A DNA stretch of 64,000 nucleotides, taken from Flaccisagitta enflata (taxonomy: Eukaryota; Chaetognatha; Sagittoidea; Aphragmophora). Below are positions 13,401-24,847 of this stretch, piece after piece. The position numbers were made by a program, and so were the translations under genes. Location of the stretch: positions 13,082,001-13,146,000 of the forward strand of contig OZ231127.1 in the NCBI GenBank assembly GCA_965153355.1. The letters run 5' to 3'. How positions within the stretch are numbered: the first letter of the stretch is position 1; every line of letters starts with the position of its first letter. The notes below the pieces were generated by a model. That model had not been told where the DNA came from, made no database searches, and worked only from the letters and a program-made list of their open reading frames with translations.

Positions 13401-16400
13401 GGCCGGATACACGGCTACAGAAGTCGCGTGCGGGTGGGCAGAGGCTGTATTTGAGGTCACTAGACCATATAGGCAGGAGCAGTGAAGTCAGAGAGTAAAA
13501 TCATAAAAAAAAGTAAAACGTGACCGACCGACCGACCGACCAACCAACCAACGGACAAAGTGGATTGTAGAGTCGCGTGCACGCGACTAAAAAGGCATTA
13601 TATGACACAGTGATGTTGTATTGTGTCATTAGCTTTAAAGAATTCATGGAGTGAATGGCTGTTTTCTCGTTTCATTCAGTAGTCACTCATCGCGTTCATA
13701 CGATTAATTCAGTAGCTAGATCTCTTGACTCAACCTTAAGTTTCCATGAGTGTATCTCTTCGCCATTTCATTTCTAAGCGTTCTTTTGATATGAGCTCCC
13801 CCTTTATATTCACTGTTTTACCGAGGTCAAGAACCGTGTTGTGTATGGGCCTTTTTATTACCGCATAATTAGAAGTCAGAACCGTCAATGATTCCATATT
13901 TGTCTTTCTCCCATTTGCTATGAGCAGAAGAGGCTGAGGCCCTTTAAGTTATCCTTGAGACACAGGTGACATTCTTAAGTCAGTTCTGAAGTTAGAATCA
14001 ATTGTCGAGACGAGGTCAAGGCCACGCTGATCGAGCGAGCAATGAGACAATCATGGTGTCCCATTTGCGCGAAGTCGAATGAAGGCAGATACATACACGG
14101 ACAAGAGTGAAGATAAGGATCAGGTCCGTATGTGGGTGATTGTCCTCGTATGGTTAAAGTAATACCACAGAACAAATTTATGTATATGGTGAAAATATTT
14201 TCTTTACAGGGAGAAGAAAAACAAAAGGTCTCGAGATGCCCATCAGGAATCAGCAATTTTTCCAAACAAAGTATAGGAACGTTTGCTCAGCTGTTTCAGG
14301 GATGAAGCATCATGGAAAAAAGTTGACTGAAATTTTCAATGTGCTTATATTTTTGAATTTTACTGTTATAAATGCTTAAATAGTGATTATACTAAGCTGG
14401 TTTAGCATCATAAGACCAAAAATAACAAGATTGACCTTTTTTTGTCGCTTTAAAAATCTTCAATAATTCAGGATTAAGAATATCATAATAGAAACTTAAA
14501 TTAGGTGAACAAAAGAGCCTGTACTCGGCTGTACTCTTGGGGATTGAAGAATATGACAATGCTGATTGCAAATCTATCTTCAGAAAATTTTTCAATTAAT
14601 CCTGAATAACGCTGTAGTTCCATAAAGTTGGCCCATTTAGATAATAAATTTGTGTTTTGGTGTCCAAGAATTGTTAGAGATTTGTATAGGTTTGTATTAC
14701 GTGTGCAGGTTGTCCCATACCTGTCACACTGAAATCTGAATCCTAACCTAAAATGTCCTAGGGTTAACCTCTAGTTGTCCTATACTTGTCCTAGTGTTGT
14801 CCAAGGGTTATTTTAGGAATCCTCAACTTTGTCTCAGACGTTCAAGGTACAGAGACAAAGAGTACACATATATGAAGTGGGGAAGGCCCAAAAGCTATAG
14901 CAGCTTCTTTATGGAGCAACCAACTTACCAACAAACCAACCAACCAACAAACAAATCAATTTACTTAACATTACATAACAACTGAGTAAACTGACAAGAA
15001 GATATTCCTTCAAATCAAATCAAATGCCACAAGGACAACTAACAGTTATACTACACACTTCCATAAAATATGAGGTAGGGAGGTGCCAAAAGTAGAGGCA
15101 GTTTAGGCACCCCCCAAGCCTCCTCTAAAGCTAAATTTCATGCTCTATTCAAAATGGATAGTGGGATTACGATGACTAAATGTGTTATTTACATTCCACT
15201 AGGCCACAGAACCAGCAAATGCCAACTTATGATCAGATGTTCAAAACAAAACACTGAATTATGTCAAGATACCCAGTTAAAGGGTAATGACACTCACTAC
15301 ACCCCTTTTGCTACACACTGTGTCAGTCATGTTTACATTTCATCACACATAAATTTTTAGTCGCGTGCACGCGACTATGACCCACTCCGTCCGTCTGTCG
15401 GTCGGTCCGTCCGTCGGTCCGTCGGTCCGTCCGTAACACTTAGCTTTTTTTCGTCGTTTTACATCATTTTAGGGTATTTTATGTCATTTTAAGTCATTTC
15501 AAGTCATTCTAAGTCATTTCCAGTCATTTTAAGTTAATTTTAGTCACTTAAGTCATTTTGTCATTTTTTGTCATTTTTGTCATTTTTTGTCATTTTTTGT
15601 TATTATAAGTCATTTTAAGTCATTCTTAGTCATTCTAGGTGATTTTAAGTCATTCTAAGTCATTACAAGTCATTCTGAGTCATTCTAAGTCACTAAGTTA
15701 TTTTTTGGCTGTGTAGTTTTTTGGTAACACTTTGCTTTTTTGCGTCGTTTTTGGTCAGTTTGGGTCGTCTGGAGTTATTATGAGTCATTTTTTTGTTGTT
15801 TTTGGTCATTTTTGGTTGCTTTTGGTCATTGTTGGTTGCTTTTAGTCATTCTTGGTCATTTTTGATCATTTTTGTCACTTTGTTCAAATAAGTCATTTGT
15901 GTCATTTATGGGCATTTAAGATAGTTTTAAGTCTTTTCAAGTCATTTTGGAACATTTCAGGTCATTTTTGGTCATTTAACATAGTTTTTTGGCATAGTTT
16001 AAGTTGGCTGGTTTAAGTCTGCTGGTTTGAGTCTGCTGGTTTAAGTCTGCTGGTTTAAGTCTGCTGGTTTAAGTCTGCTGGTTTAAGTCTGCTGGTTTAA
16101 GTCTGCTTGTTTAAGTCTGCTGGTTTAAGTCTAATTGTTTGAGTCTGCTGGTTTAAGTCTGCTGGTTTAAGTCTGCTGGTTTGAGTCTGCTGGTTTAAGT
16201 CTGCTGGTTTAAGTCTGCTGGTTTAAGTCTGCTGGTTTAAGTCTGCTGGTTTAAGTCTGCTGGTTTAAGTCTGTTGGTTTGGGTCTGGTTTAAGTCTGGT
16301 TTAAGTCTGCTGGTTTAAGTCTGCTGGTTTAAGTCTGTTGGTTTGGGTCTGGTTTAAGTCTGGTTTAAGTCTGGTTTAAGTCTGGTTTAAGTCTGGTTTA

Positions 16401-19125
16401 AGTCTGGTTTTAGTCTGGTTTTAGTCTGGCTTAAGTCTGGTTTAAGTCTGGTTTGAGTCTGATTTGAGTCTGATTTGAGTCAGGTTTAAGTCTGGTTTGA
16501 GTCTGGCTTGAGTCTGGTTTAAGTCTGGTTAAAGTCTGGTTCATGTCTGATTTATGTTCGGTTTAGGTCTGGTTTAGATCTGGTTTATGTCTGGTTTATG
16601 TCTAGTTTAGGTCTGGTTTAGGTCTGGTTTTGGTCTGGTTTTGGTCTGGTTTAGGTCTGGTTTAATTCTGGTTTGAGTCTGGTTTGAGCCTGGTTTGAGT
16701 CTAGTTTGAGTCTGGTTTGGGTCTGGCGTGAGCCTGGTTTGAGTCTACTCTTGTTTGAGACTACTCTTGTGTGCAACTAAAGAAGCCATGTGATTACAAC
16801 AGTCGAGGTTATTTTTCTTAATAAACAGCCCAATGAACAAAACGCAATCGTGTTAGAAAGTCTACTCTTCCTTTATGGAATTGCCATTTCGCATTGTTAT
16901 TACGAAATAATCAGGCCTCTCGGTCATGAGAATATCTGACAAGGAGAAAAAATTAATTCTTGACTTAAAAACAATGATAGGCGTCTATAAAACTTTTAAC
17001 TGCAATATGCAAATGAGTATTTCATCCACCGAGACAAGTGGAGCGGCAAACAGTTTTACGGAATCGAAAATCTGGCATTCGGCTCTATTCTCCCTTGATT
17101 TACCCTTAACCGCCCCCACCCCTGGCCACATCTATAGCACTTTGGCCCTCGCCTGCCGCGCAGCATTGCTCCCATGTTTCACGGAATCAGCACCTCTGCT
17201 GCCAAGTTCACGAGATAACGCAGTGCATTCATGCGCCATCCAAGTATCATCCAAGAGACGGAACAGAACTAATTCCGGCCGGGCCGACAAACTTGCGTAC
17301 TGACGACTACCGACGTCACTAATAACGCCATGGTAACGCCCTAGTGTTGGTAACTTACCAACTCTGGTACGTGAGAAGAGAAAGAGGCCATGATGACTTC
17401 CCGTTGCTCTTTGGTGCCCCTGTCCATGATACGCTTGATGAAATTCTTCGCGTATTTATTCTTGGCCATTTCCACCAGATCACCTGGGTTGCAGAGACAG
17501 TAAACATGTTTCATAAAAATATCCAAGTACTGAACTGAGGATAATAGAACTACTATTTTCAATTAAAACTTTCTTATACAGTCAAAAAATTTCACCTTTG
17601 ATCTCGTCGAATATGGCGTCACGTTGCTCGGTGGTAGCGTGCTTGATCAAGCATTGAAGGGCACGTGAAATATCGTGCATGAAGCAGAGGGTCTTTACGT
17701 TGCCTGGATAAGAAATGATAACTAGGTAAAGTAGAGGGATAGCGCCCCAAGGCAGACCGCAAGGGTTCGATGGCGGGGTCATAGTTTCTTGACAGACTTG
17801 ACCACACTTAATTTGACTTGGCAGACTAGACTCCACTAATATAACGACGCGCCATCGAAGACAAGATCAAGATCACCTTTGATTTTAGTGCAAAGCGTGT
17901 CGCAGAGAGATTTCCTCTTCTCCGAATCCAAGCTGGCGCGACGCATAGACTCCCAGATGATTTTGATCTCCTTTAACTGAGACCAGTTGTCGCCCATTTT
18001 CTGTTGCTGACGGAAAACTTTTCTTTCCTTCTTTTTCATGCCGGCGAGCTTCTGCTTGTTCTCCGTCAACGTGTTCTTGCCGTGGAATTTTTGATAGACT
18101 TTTTTGCTGAGGCCAGCGGCGGGCTTTTTGGCGGCGGCGGCGGCTTTCTTTTTCATCGCCGGTTTGGCGACCGCATCGGTCTCTCCATCGACCACCACCA
18201 CCTTCTTTTGAGCGCCTGCTTGACCATCGTCTTCATTGGCGTCTCGTTTCCGCTTTTCTCCTTTCTTTTTCGGCGTTGTGACGCCGGCGGCGGCAGCCGG
18301 CGCCGCGGCGTTCTTCTTTACTTTTAAAACGACGTCTTCCGAGGATTGACCAATCTTAGCTCCTGGAGCGCCGGTTTTCCGTTGATTTCCCGCGACTTTG
18401 CCCAACGTTGTACCATCTTTCACTTTCTTTTTCTTGATCTTCTTCACCGGCGCCGCTGCCATTGCTGGCGGTGTCGTCGCAGCGGCGGCGGCACCGTCGC
18501 CGGCGGCGTTCTTCTTTATGACCCTTTTGGTTTTTGGATCGACTTGTCCCAAACCTAAGCAAATGTAGTTTAAAATGATCATAAAATCAACATGTAGTAA
18601 TTTTCTGTAGTCATTTTAAGTGATCGGCCGGCCCAATATTTCCCTTCTATCAACAAGCACAACATAAGGTCTCTCCAAATCACCCATAGGCAAGTTACCT
18701 TTCCTGTTCGGAAGCGCCTTCATGAGTTCGCGTTTCTTCTTAATCTTTTCCTTCAATTTGACGACTTTTTTGTCCACTTCCACCGGTTCCAAATCCAGCG
18801 TCTTTTTCGCCGAGGAGGATAAATCCATCGCCGAATCGTCACCGCCAAACGGGACTCGTTTGAGATTGGACTTTTTCCCGGCCGAGGGAGTGGTGAGCGG
18901 CGAATCGGGGAGGCCGGCCTTGGATTCGGCCAAAGACATTTTCCCCTCGAATAACATCACTTTGGGACTGAACTTAACTTTGGGCTTGGAGTCGTCGTCG
19001 AGTTGGAGAGATTTCGCTTTTGGAGTTTTCATTTTCGAGAGAGTTTTATCCTTTTTGTTGGGAGTTTTCTTTTTCGGTGTGGTCGTTTTTGCGGGTTGCT
19101 TCTTTTCCGGAGTGGTCACAGACAT
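10466..19125 (-). CDS. PUM3: PUM3 / Puf-A (Pumilio homolog 3), complete
   Basis: Eight exons: 19125-18699, 18554-17877, 17703-17596, 17483-17359, 12608-12414, 12138-11854, 11440-11318, 11089-10466. All phases agree; the total is 2565 nt, 854 residues plus stop. Residues 1 to about 340 are a lysine/alanine-rich low-complexity extension with NLS-like runs. Puf-type helical repeats follow (YAKNFIKRIMDRG, GSKVLEYGVSNFSN, HTHEGAKIALQALWHGT), then the CPL C-terminal domain (GDGNATSKKDPEIRRREL, CNRGCYVLLPL). Human PUM3 is about 648 residues, and the extra length is in the basic N-terminus. Family role: a nucleolar RNA/DNA-binding protein needed for large-subunit rRNA (ITS2) processing, yeast Puf6-like. 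Intron 4 is about 4.75 kb and full of repeats. The start codon faces the phosphatase gene across 318 bp. Confidence 0.95.
11526..11710 (+). repeat. Family A element, near full length
   Basis: Begins with the AGTCGCGGGCACGCGACT hairpin and (GTCG)n, continues through the TCACTGCTCCTGCC and CACCCGCACGCGACT blocks, and ends near GTGTATCCGGCCTT. It lies in a PUM3 intron. Confidence 0.8.
12236..12365 (+). repeat. AAT/GAA-rich degenerate tandem repeats
   Basis: Irregular AATGAACAAACA-type units in a PUM3 intron. Confidence 0.7.
13161..13593 (-). repeat. Two family A elements in tandem, same orientation
   Basis: Copies at 13161-13383 and 13398-13593 each run from ACAAGGCCGGATACA through (CCGA)n to the GTCGCGTGCACGC hairpin. 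Only 14 bp separates them, suggesting tandem insertion or rolling-circle concatemers. They lie in PUM3 intron 4. Confidence 0.8.
13594..15356. other. PUM3 intron 4, no gene recognised
   Basis: AT-rich sequence without convincing coding potential or clear repeats, apart from short CCAACCAAC-type runs near 14930. Confidence 0.5.
15357..16785 (+). repeat. Giant family A element with expanded tandem arrays
   Basis: Starts with the perfect palindrome TAGTCGCGTGCACGCGACTA and a (GTCY)n tract. It then carries AAGTCATTTT units (15460-15960), GTCTGCTGGTTTAA units (16005-16330) and GTCTGGTTTAA units (16330-16760). The far end is not clear. Confidence 0.8.
16786..17358. other. PUM3 intron 4, distal part
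   Basis: A plus-strand open frame at 16926-17303 shows no family resemblance and lacks support. A GGAATCAGCACCTCTG stretch near 17183 resembles sequence near 25970 and 26765, so it belongs to a dispersed repeat. Confidence 0.4.
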
Positions 19126-19443
19126 GGTTGTTGGTGGTGTTGTTGTTGTTGGTCGAAAATCAAGACGAGAGGATCAATTTTTTTCTTTTTATGTGACGAC
19201 TTTTTATTGCTATATTACTTTTAGAAGTTTGCAGATAGAGCATTTGAAACTAAAACCAGGAGACGATGAACCTAAAGATGAAATCCGGACATAATTAGGA
19301 GAATACGAGGCGTTTCGAAACTGAGCCAGTACAGCGGTTATAAACGACACTTATCTCACGATTCCAATGGAAAGACTGAGCTGATACGCCAGTAATACAT
19401 GCTAAAAGTTAATCACATGATTTCAATCTAATCAACAGGTGCC
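19126..19443. promoter_or_regulatory. Candidate bidirectional promoter between PUM3 and the phosphatase gene
   Basis: The 318 bp separates two divergent start codons (PUM3 at 19125 on minus, phosphatase at 19444 on plus). A GTT-repeat 5' UTR precedes the PUM3 ATG. A polypyrimidine-poor CAACAG just before the phosphatase ATG could be a 3' splice site, so the plus-strand 5' UTR may be spliced. No TATA box is clear. The shared-promoter reading is inferred from spacing. Confidence 0.5.
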
Positions 19444-20035
19444 ATGAACATCGACTGGGCTCGGAATTTGCAAAGGATCGACTTTGACGTCGAAGATGAC
19501 ATCGTCAATCTGGTGGCTAATCTCGACTTTGAGACTCCAGACGCCAAAGCGCTTTTCGAGGAAAGGGCCAACAGAGATATTATACTCTATGGCGGTGAGT
19601 GTGCATAGTTAAGATAACCGCAACATAATAGGACATTTCATCAGTTGCCTAATGCTTACGACATTAAATATCAGACGTTAAAGACGTTAAAGATTCATGG
19701 TGGGCTGAGCAGCAGTGAAAACCATGGGGGTAGAGAAATGACGATGCTCATTCTTCAACTGTCAGGAGAGCAAATGGTGCAGTTACGCAATCTCTTCAAT
19801 AAGTCATCTCCATTGACGCCGACGGTCGTGCAGCCGCGAGTGGCGAACAGCGGAACCGACGGTGGTGGTGGCGCCGGAGAGGAGGAAGAAGATGAGGATT
19901 CCGTCACTTTGCTGACCGGATCGGAGTTGGCTTGGTCCTTCGCTGAGGCCTTGCTGCATGATTTGGCGCTAAATACTCCGTTGGCAGGTGAGGAACGTAC
20001 CGAAGAGGAGTAGAAGTAGGAGGAAAAGAGTGAGT

Positions 20036-20092
<57 letters not shown>

Positions 20093-20216
20093 TAAGAAGA
20101 AAGAAAGAAAAAGAAAGAAAGAAAAGAAAGAAAAGAAAGAAAAAGAAAAAAGAAAGAAAAGAAAGAAAAGAAAGAAAAAGAAAGAAAGAAGAAAGAGAGA
20201 GAGAGAGAGAGAGAAA

Positions 20217-20276
<60 letters not shown>

Positions 20277-21473
20277 GAGAAACTAAGCAAGCAAATCTGT
20301 ACACCTAATAATCATTGTCCCAACAACAGAGGGTTATCACAACGGATTCGGTCAATCGAAGAGTCAGCAGTCACTTCCGGAAGTGAACGGTGACGTGACG
20401 CACGTGAGCACTTTGGCCGGCGGTGTCGGCAGCGAGAAGGGCGTCATCCGCATCTTGGAAGGCGGCGTTGACTTCTTCGTCGACGTCAAACCATTTCTCG
20501 TCGTCAATCACCCGAGATATAACGAAGGAGACTTTCATTTTCCATCTGGTACGGAAGCCTAATGCGACAAATATGGACGACAAAAATCCACTTCAGTTCA
20601 TTCATCATAATTTCGCATGATTTCGCATCATGAAGTCGCTGAGGTTAATTAAAGGCCTTTTCCCTTTCAATTACTCCACACAGAGATCATCGAAGACTTC
20701 CTTTACCTTGGAGACGCCGAGGACGCCTCCCATCTGGTTCCACTCAAAGATCTGGGAATCGAATATGTCATAAACGCCACGTCCGAAGAGCCCAACCACT
20801 TTCCAGATGAAATCAAATATCTCAACATACAAATCGAAGACCAGCCAGGGGCCGATATCGCTCAACACTTTGAGAGTAAGCTGATGTGAAGAGGCACTAG
20901 TGCAGCGTACAATAACGTGGGTTCTTAACTGATAACTTAACATAACGCACACCTTCCACTTCACCTTCGTTATTAACTGATAACTTACACAACGCACACC
21001 TTTGACTCAGGAGTGTTGGCGTTCGTGGAAGAAGCTCAACAGATGTCGTCCAAAGTGTTGGTCCACTGCGTGATGGGGATGTCAAGATCGCCGACAATCG
21101 TCATCTTTTATCTCATGGTTACGAGACGTTGGTCACTCAGCAAATGCTTCGAATTCGTTTTTCACCAAGTTTGTACACCGTTCAACAGTGACTTACAGGG
21201 AACAGTGAAATACGTTAGTGTGGAATGACGGCTTGTAATCGATAATGATTTGTTATCTGTATATTTGATTTTCCTACGCAGCGCCCATGCATCTGGCCCA
21301 ACAGTTCGTTCCTTCGACAATTGATCGACCGAGAGGTGGCGCTATTTGGGCCGGATCAGATCTCCATGCGCATACCTCCCGCTCCCGAGGGGGGCGAAGT
21401 GGAAGACGTGCGCAATTTCAAATACCAATGGCGAAATCCGGCGTCGGGTGGATGGACCAACGTTCTCGGCTGA
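19444..21473 (+). CDS. Atypical dual-specificity protein phosphatase (DSPc), 377 aa
   Basis: Six exons: 19444-19594, 19766-19987, 20330-20548, 20684-20875, 21011-21168, 21282-21473. All junctions are GT-AG and in phase; the total is 1134 nt. Residues 1-197 form a non-catalytic extension with a Gly/Glu-rich linker. Residues about 198-335 form the DSP domain: the IIEDFLYLGDAEDA opening, the general-acid aspartate near residue 250 (IQIEDQP), and the P-loop HCVMGMSRSPT with catalytic Cys281 and Arg287. The catalytic residues are intact, so it is a phosphatase rather than a STYX-type pseudophosphatase. It lacks the N-terminal rhodanese/CH2 domain of MAP-kinase phosphatases. The C-terminus has a short tail after the RQL helix. 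Which DUSP subfamily it belongs to is not clear to me. Intron 2 contains a purine microsatellite. Confidence 0.9.
20038..20282 (+). repeat. GA/GAAA purine microsatellite in phosphatase intron 2
   Basis: About 245 bp of pure A and G on the sense strand. Apparent proteins here are artefacts. Confidence 0.95.
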
Positions 21474-21584
21474 TATACTCTGAACGAAACTTGAACCCGT
21501 TCTCAAAATATTTGGACGCTCATATGACCATACACTTAAACATTAAAATGGGCTCAATTTTAGCATTCGAATATAACATTATTT

Positions 21585-21813
21585 CCAAGCACTTTTCCTG
21601 TTCAAATTGTCTAATCAAAACCCAATCTATTTGAAAAATCGATTTAAACCTGATGTAGGCATTCCATAATCAATGCTGTAGTTATATAAAAAATCTTTCA
21701 TAATCATTCTATACAACTAAGGCATTGATTATGGAATGCCTAGATCAAGTTCAAATCAATTTCCCAATGAGACAAGGCTCGAATTACGCAAATGGAACAG
21801 GAAAAGTGCCTGG
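21585..21813. repeat. Palindromic repeat family E, copy 2
   Basis: Arms CCAAGCACTTTTCCTGTTC and GAACAGGAAAAGTGC, same family as 1491-1702. Confidence 0.75.
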
Positions 21814-21951
21814 GGCAATAATGTTTCATTGTTATACCCAAGTTACCACTCTAGTAAACATAGCCATGCCTATTTAACCATCGCAAGATAACTGTATATT
21901 AATCTATTTTCTTCGCCAATGTTCTGTCACTTTGCATGAAGCCATCGAGAA

Positions 21952-21957
21952 AATAAA
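21952..21957 (+). terminator. Possible phosphatase-gene poly(A) signal AATAAA
   Basis: AATAAA about 480 bp past the phosphatase stop. A palindromic repeat (21585-21813) lies between, so the repeat would be part of the 3' UTR if this signal is used. Confidence 0.4.
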
Positions 21958-22293
21958 GATATGCCCAGGACACAAAAGGTTTTTTTTTTAAATTTCGCTG
22001 TCAACTCATCGACACCTGAAATTCAAGTCGATTGTGAAGGTTTCAAATGAGGAGAAGATCAAATGGAATTAAGAATTAGAACAAGTTGGGCAAAAAAGAC
22101 AAAACTGAAAACTGAAGAAAACTAGACAGAATTGCGGAAGAAACAAGGTCAATGTAAATTTAGAAGGAAACGCGCGAGTATTCAACGCTAAATATATGGG
22201 AGTCCACTGTAAACAGCGGGATGCTATATGCCAATAGGGACATCACAATGATAGATTTATCTCGAGACAATGACGGCGAGCAGCCAAGTACGC

Positions 22294-24772
22294 CTAGGAC
22301 ACGACATCTTTGATCGCGACGTTGATAAAGTTCTTTCCCACGCGGTTGTAAATGCAACCTGCAGATGGAAGAAACGTTGATAGCCGAGATAAAGGGTCGG
22401 TTACAAAATTACTCTATGTTTGATTACACAACGGTATCGCCAGGGCAAAAACTGCTTACCTGGAACTCTCAGCTGCATAGATTTGGTTATCATTTGAGTG
22501 TTCCTTCCGGGGTAAAAGAGATCGCGTACTTTGAGGATGGTAGTCTTTGAACCCTGTTCAAACACCAATTCCCGCCTAGGCAGTCTCTGTGTGCAAGAGT
22601 ATTGGAACCATGAAAGAATTAGACACCACCATGAAAAAAGAAACCACGAATGCGTCATAAGAGATGTTACAGAGATCAAACGCTGGCATGTTTGGTTCTT
22701 GCTTTACTCGTCCTTCAACATGGGAAAAGAAGAAAAATAGAACAAAGAAAGCCGTATTTTCGAGTGTATGTCACTTAATCATGGCAAACAGACTCTCTCT
22801 CTCCATCTTATATCGCAGTATTTGTCGACTATTTCCGTCTCTATTTTTGTATCCCTCTCCTGTTTGCCATGATTAAAAGTAGTTGAATACACTCGAAAAT
22901 TCGGCTTTCTATGTTCCGTTTTTAGTCGCGGACAAGCGACTCCACCTTGCCGTGTTGGTCGGTATGTCTGTCTGTCCGTCCGTCACATTTCTGAATTGCG
23001 AGCGGTTTTCGCATTACTGCCCCTGCCCAACCGTCCGCGACTGTCTTTCCGTGTATCCGTGCGCCTTGTTCTCCATTTCCCACGTTGCACGACGAGACAA
23101 GCAAGAACCAATTAGTTAAGGAAATTTAGCATTGATTCATTGCTTGCAACAGCATTGATTCATTGCTTGCAACAATTTCACGCTTGCAACAATCATCCCC
23201 CCCCCCTATGGCCTATTGGCGTGCTAGAACACTAAACGTATAAGCAAAACGCCTCCCAACCTGCTGGTCGAGAGGTTCGGTCGGCTCCGGCGTTTTCTTT
23301 TGCCTCGCGCCACGTTTCTTTTTCGGTTTTTCTTGCTCGGGGATGACCGTCCGCAATTTAATGGTCTTTTTGCCAGCAGCTCGGCGAGAGGCGAGTTTGG
23401 TTTCCAGATCACGCCGAGAGCTGTCTCGTTCTGCGGCGGTGTTAGGCCTAATGTTGAAAGTGATGGAAGAATGATGGAAATGTCATAGGCTTTGCTTTGG
23501 AAATATCAATGACAACCCGTTGACTTTTTTTAATATGGCTTAGCGACGAGCAAGATATTTGGGAAAGTACAGCATCACTCAACAGCCACAGTTTTACTAG
23601 GAGAAGAATATTGTTTTTAAAAAATTAACCCAATCAAATAGTCTTGCCGTCTTGGTATCATTTTCAAAATCTTATAATATTGAACTGCTAATAAAGAATA
23701 TTTTTTTTTATTGCTTTGTAGCGCAAGGTTGCTGTGACAATTGTTGTACAGATGTTTCAGATACATTATCGTTGCACAGAAATTTCGTTTTCTCCCGTAT
23801 TACACTCACGTGGCAGATGGAGTTGCTTCACCATTGGTTCGTCCCTCTTCGCCATCGTCGTCGATTTTCACCTGCATTTGTTCATCCAGCTCAATCACAG
23901 GAGAGGGCGCTTGTCGCTTTGTCGACACTTTCTCTTTTACTTTCACAGTCGACTGTCTCTGCCCCGTGTTGCTTTTTATACTACCAGGCGGTCGCGGTTT
24001 ACGTTTCACTCGGGCGCCATGCGGGGATTCGGGTTCCTTGTTAACTGGCATTTCCCCATTCGTCGTAGCATTTCGAGGCTTACGCTTCACTCTAGCGCCA
24101 TGTGGGGATTCTGGCGCCGTGTCAGCCGGTAATTCCCCATAAGTCGTGTCAGGTCGAGACTTACGCTTCACTCTGGCGCCCTGTGGCGATTCAGGCGCCG
24201 TGTCGACCGGCATTTCCCCATTCGTCGCGTCCTGTCCATTTTCATCATTGGCGTTCAGATCCAAATTGTTTTCGTTTGTCTTGTCACTGGATGGTTCTTT
24301 CTTGGCGACGACCAACGCTTGAGGCACGCCGATGTTGGGAGATACGACCGGGCTGCCAAAGTCCTCCTGCAACTTCCCCGCCAATCCAACTCGACGCCAA
24401 GGAGTGCGCAACTGGCCCCTCGATGCTAACTCACTCAGCGGACCCTGAGGGAGGGAGCAACGAAGGGGGGGGGGGAGATGGAGAGGGAGAACGAGAGAGA
24501 GAACGAGAGAAAATGAACGAGAGAGGGAACGAGAGAAAAAGAACGAGAGAAAGAGAACGAGAGAAAGAACGAGAGAAAGAACGAGAGAAAGAACAGAACG
24601 AGAGAAAGAACGAGAGAAAGAACAGAACGAGAGAAATAACGAGAGAAAGACAAGAACGAGAGAAAGAACGAAAGAAAGAACAGAACGAGAGAAAGAACAG
24701 AACGAGAGAAAGAACGAGAGAAAGAAAGAATAGAAAGAACGAGAGAAAGAATAGAAAGAATAGAAGGAAAGG

Positions 24773-24847
<75 letters not shown>

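Noticed and set aside
16926-17303. 125-codon plus-strand frame in PUM3 intron 4
   Set aside because: Mixed low-quality composition, no splice or start context, and partly overlaps a dispersed repeat.
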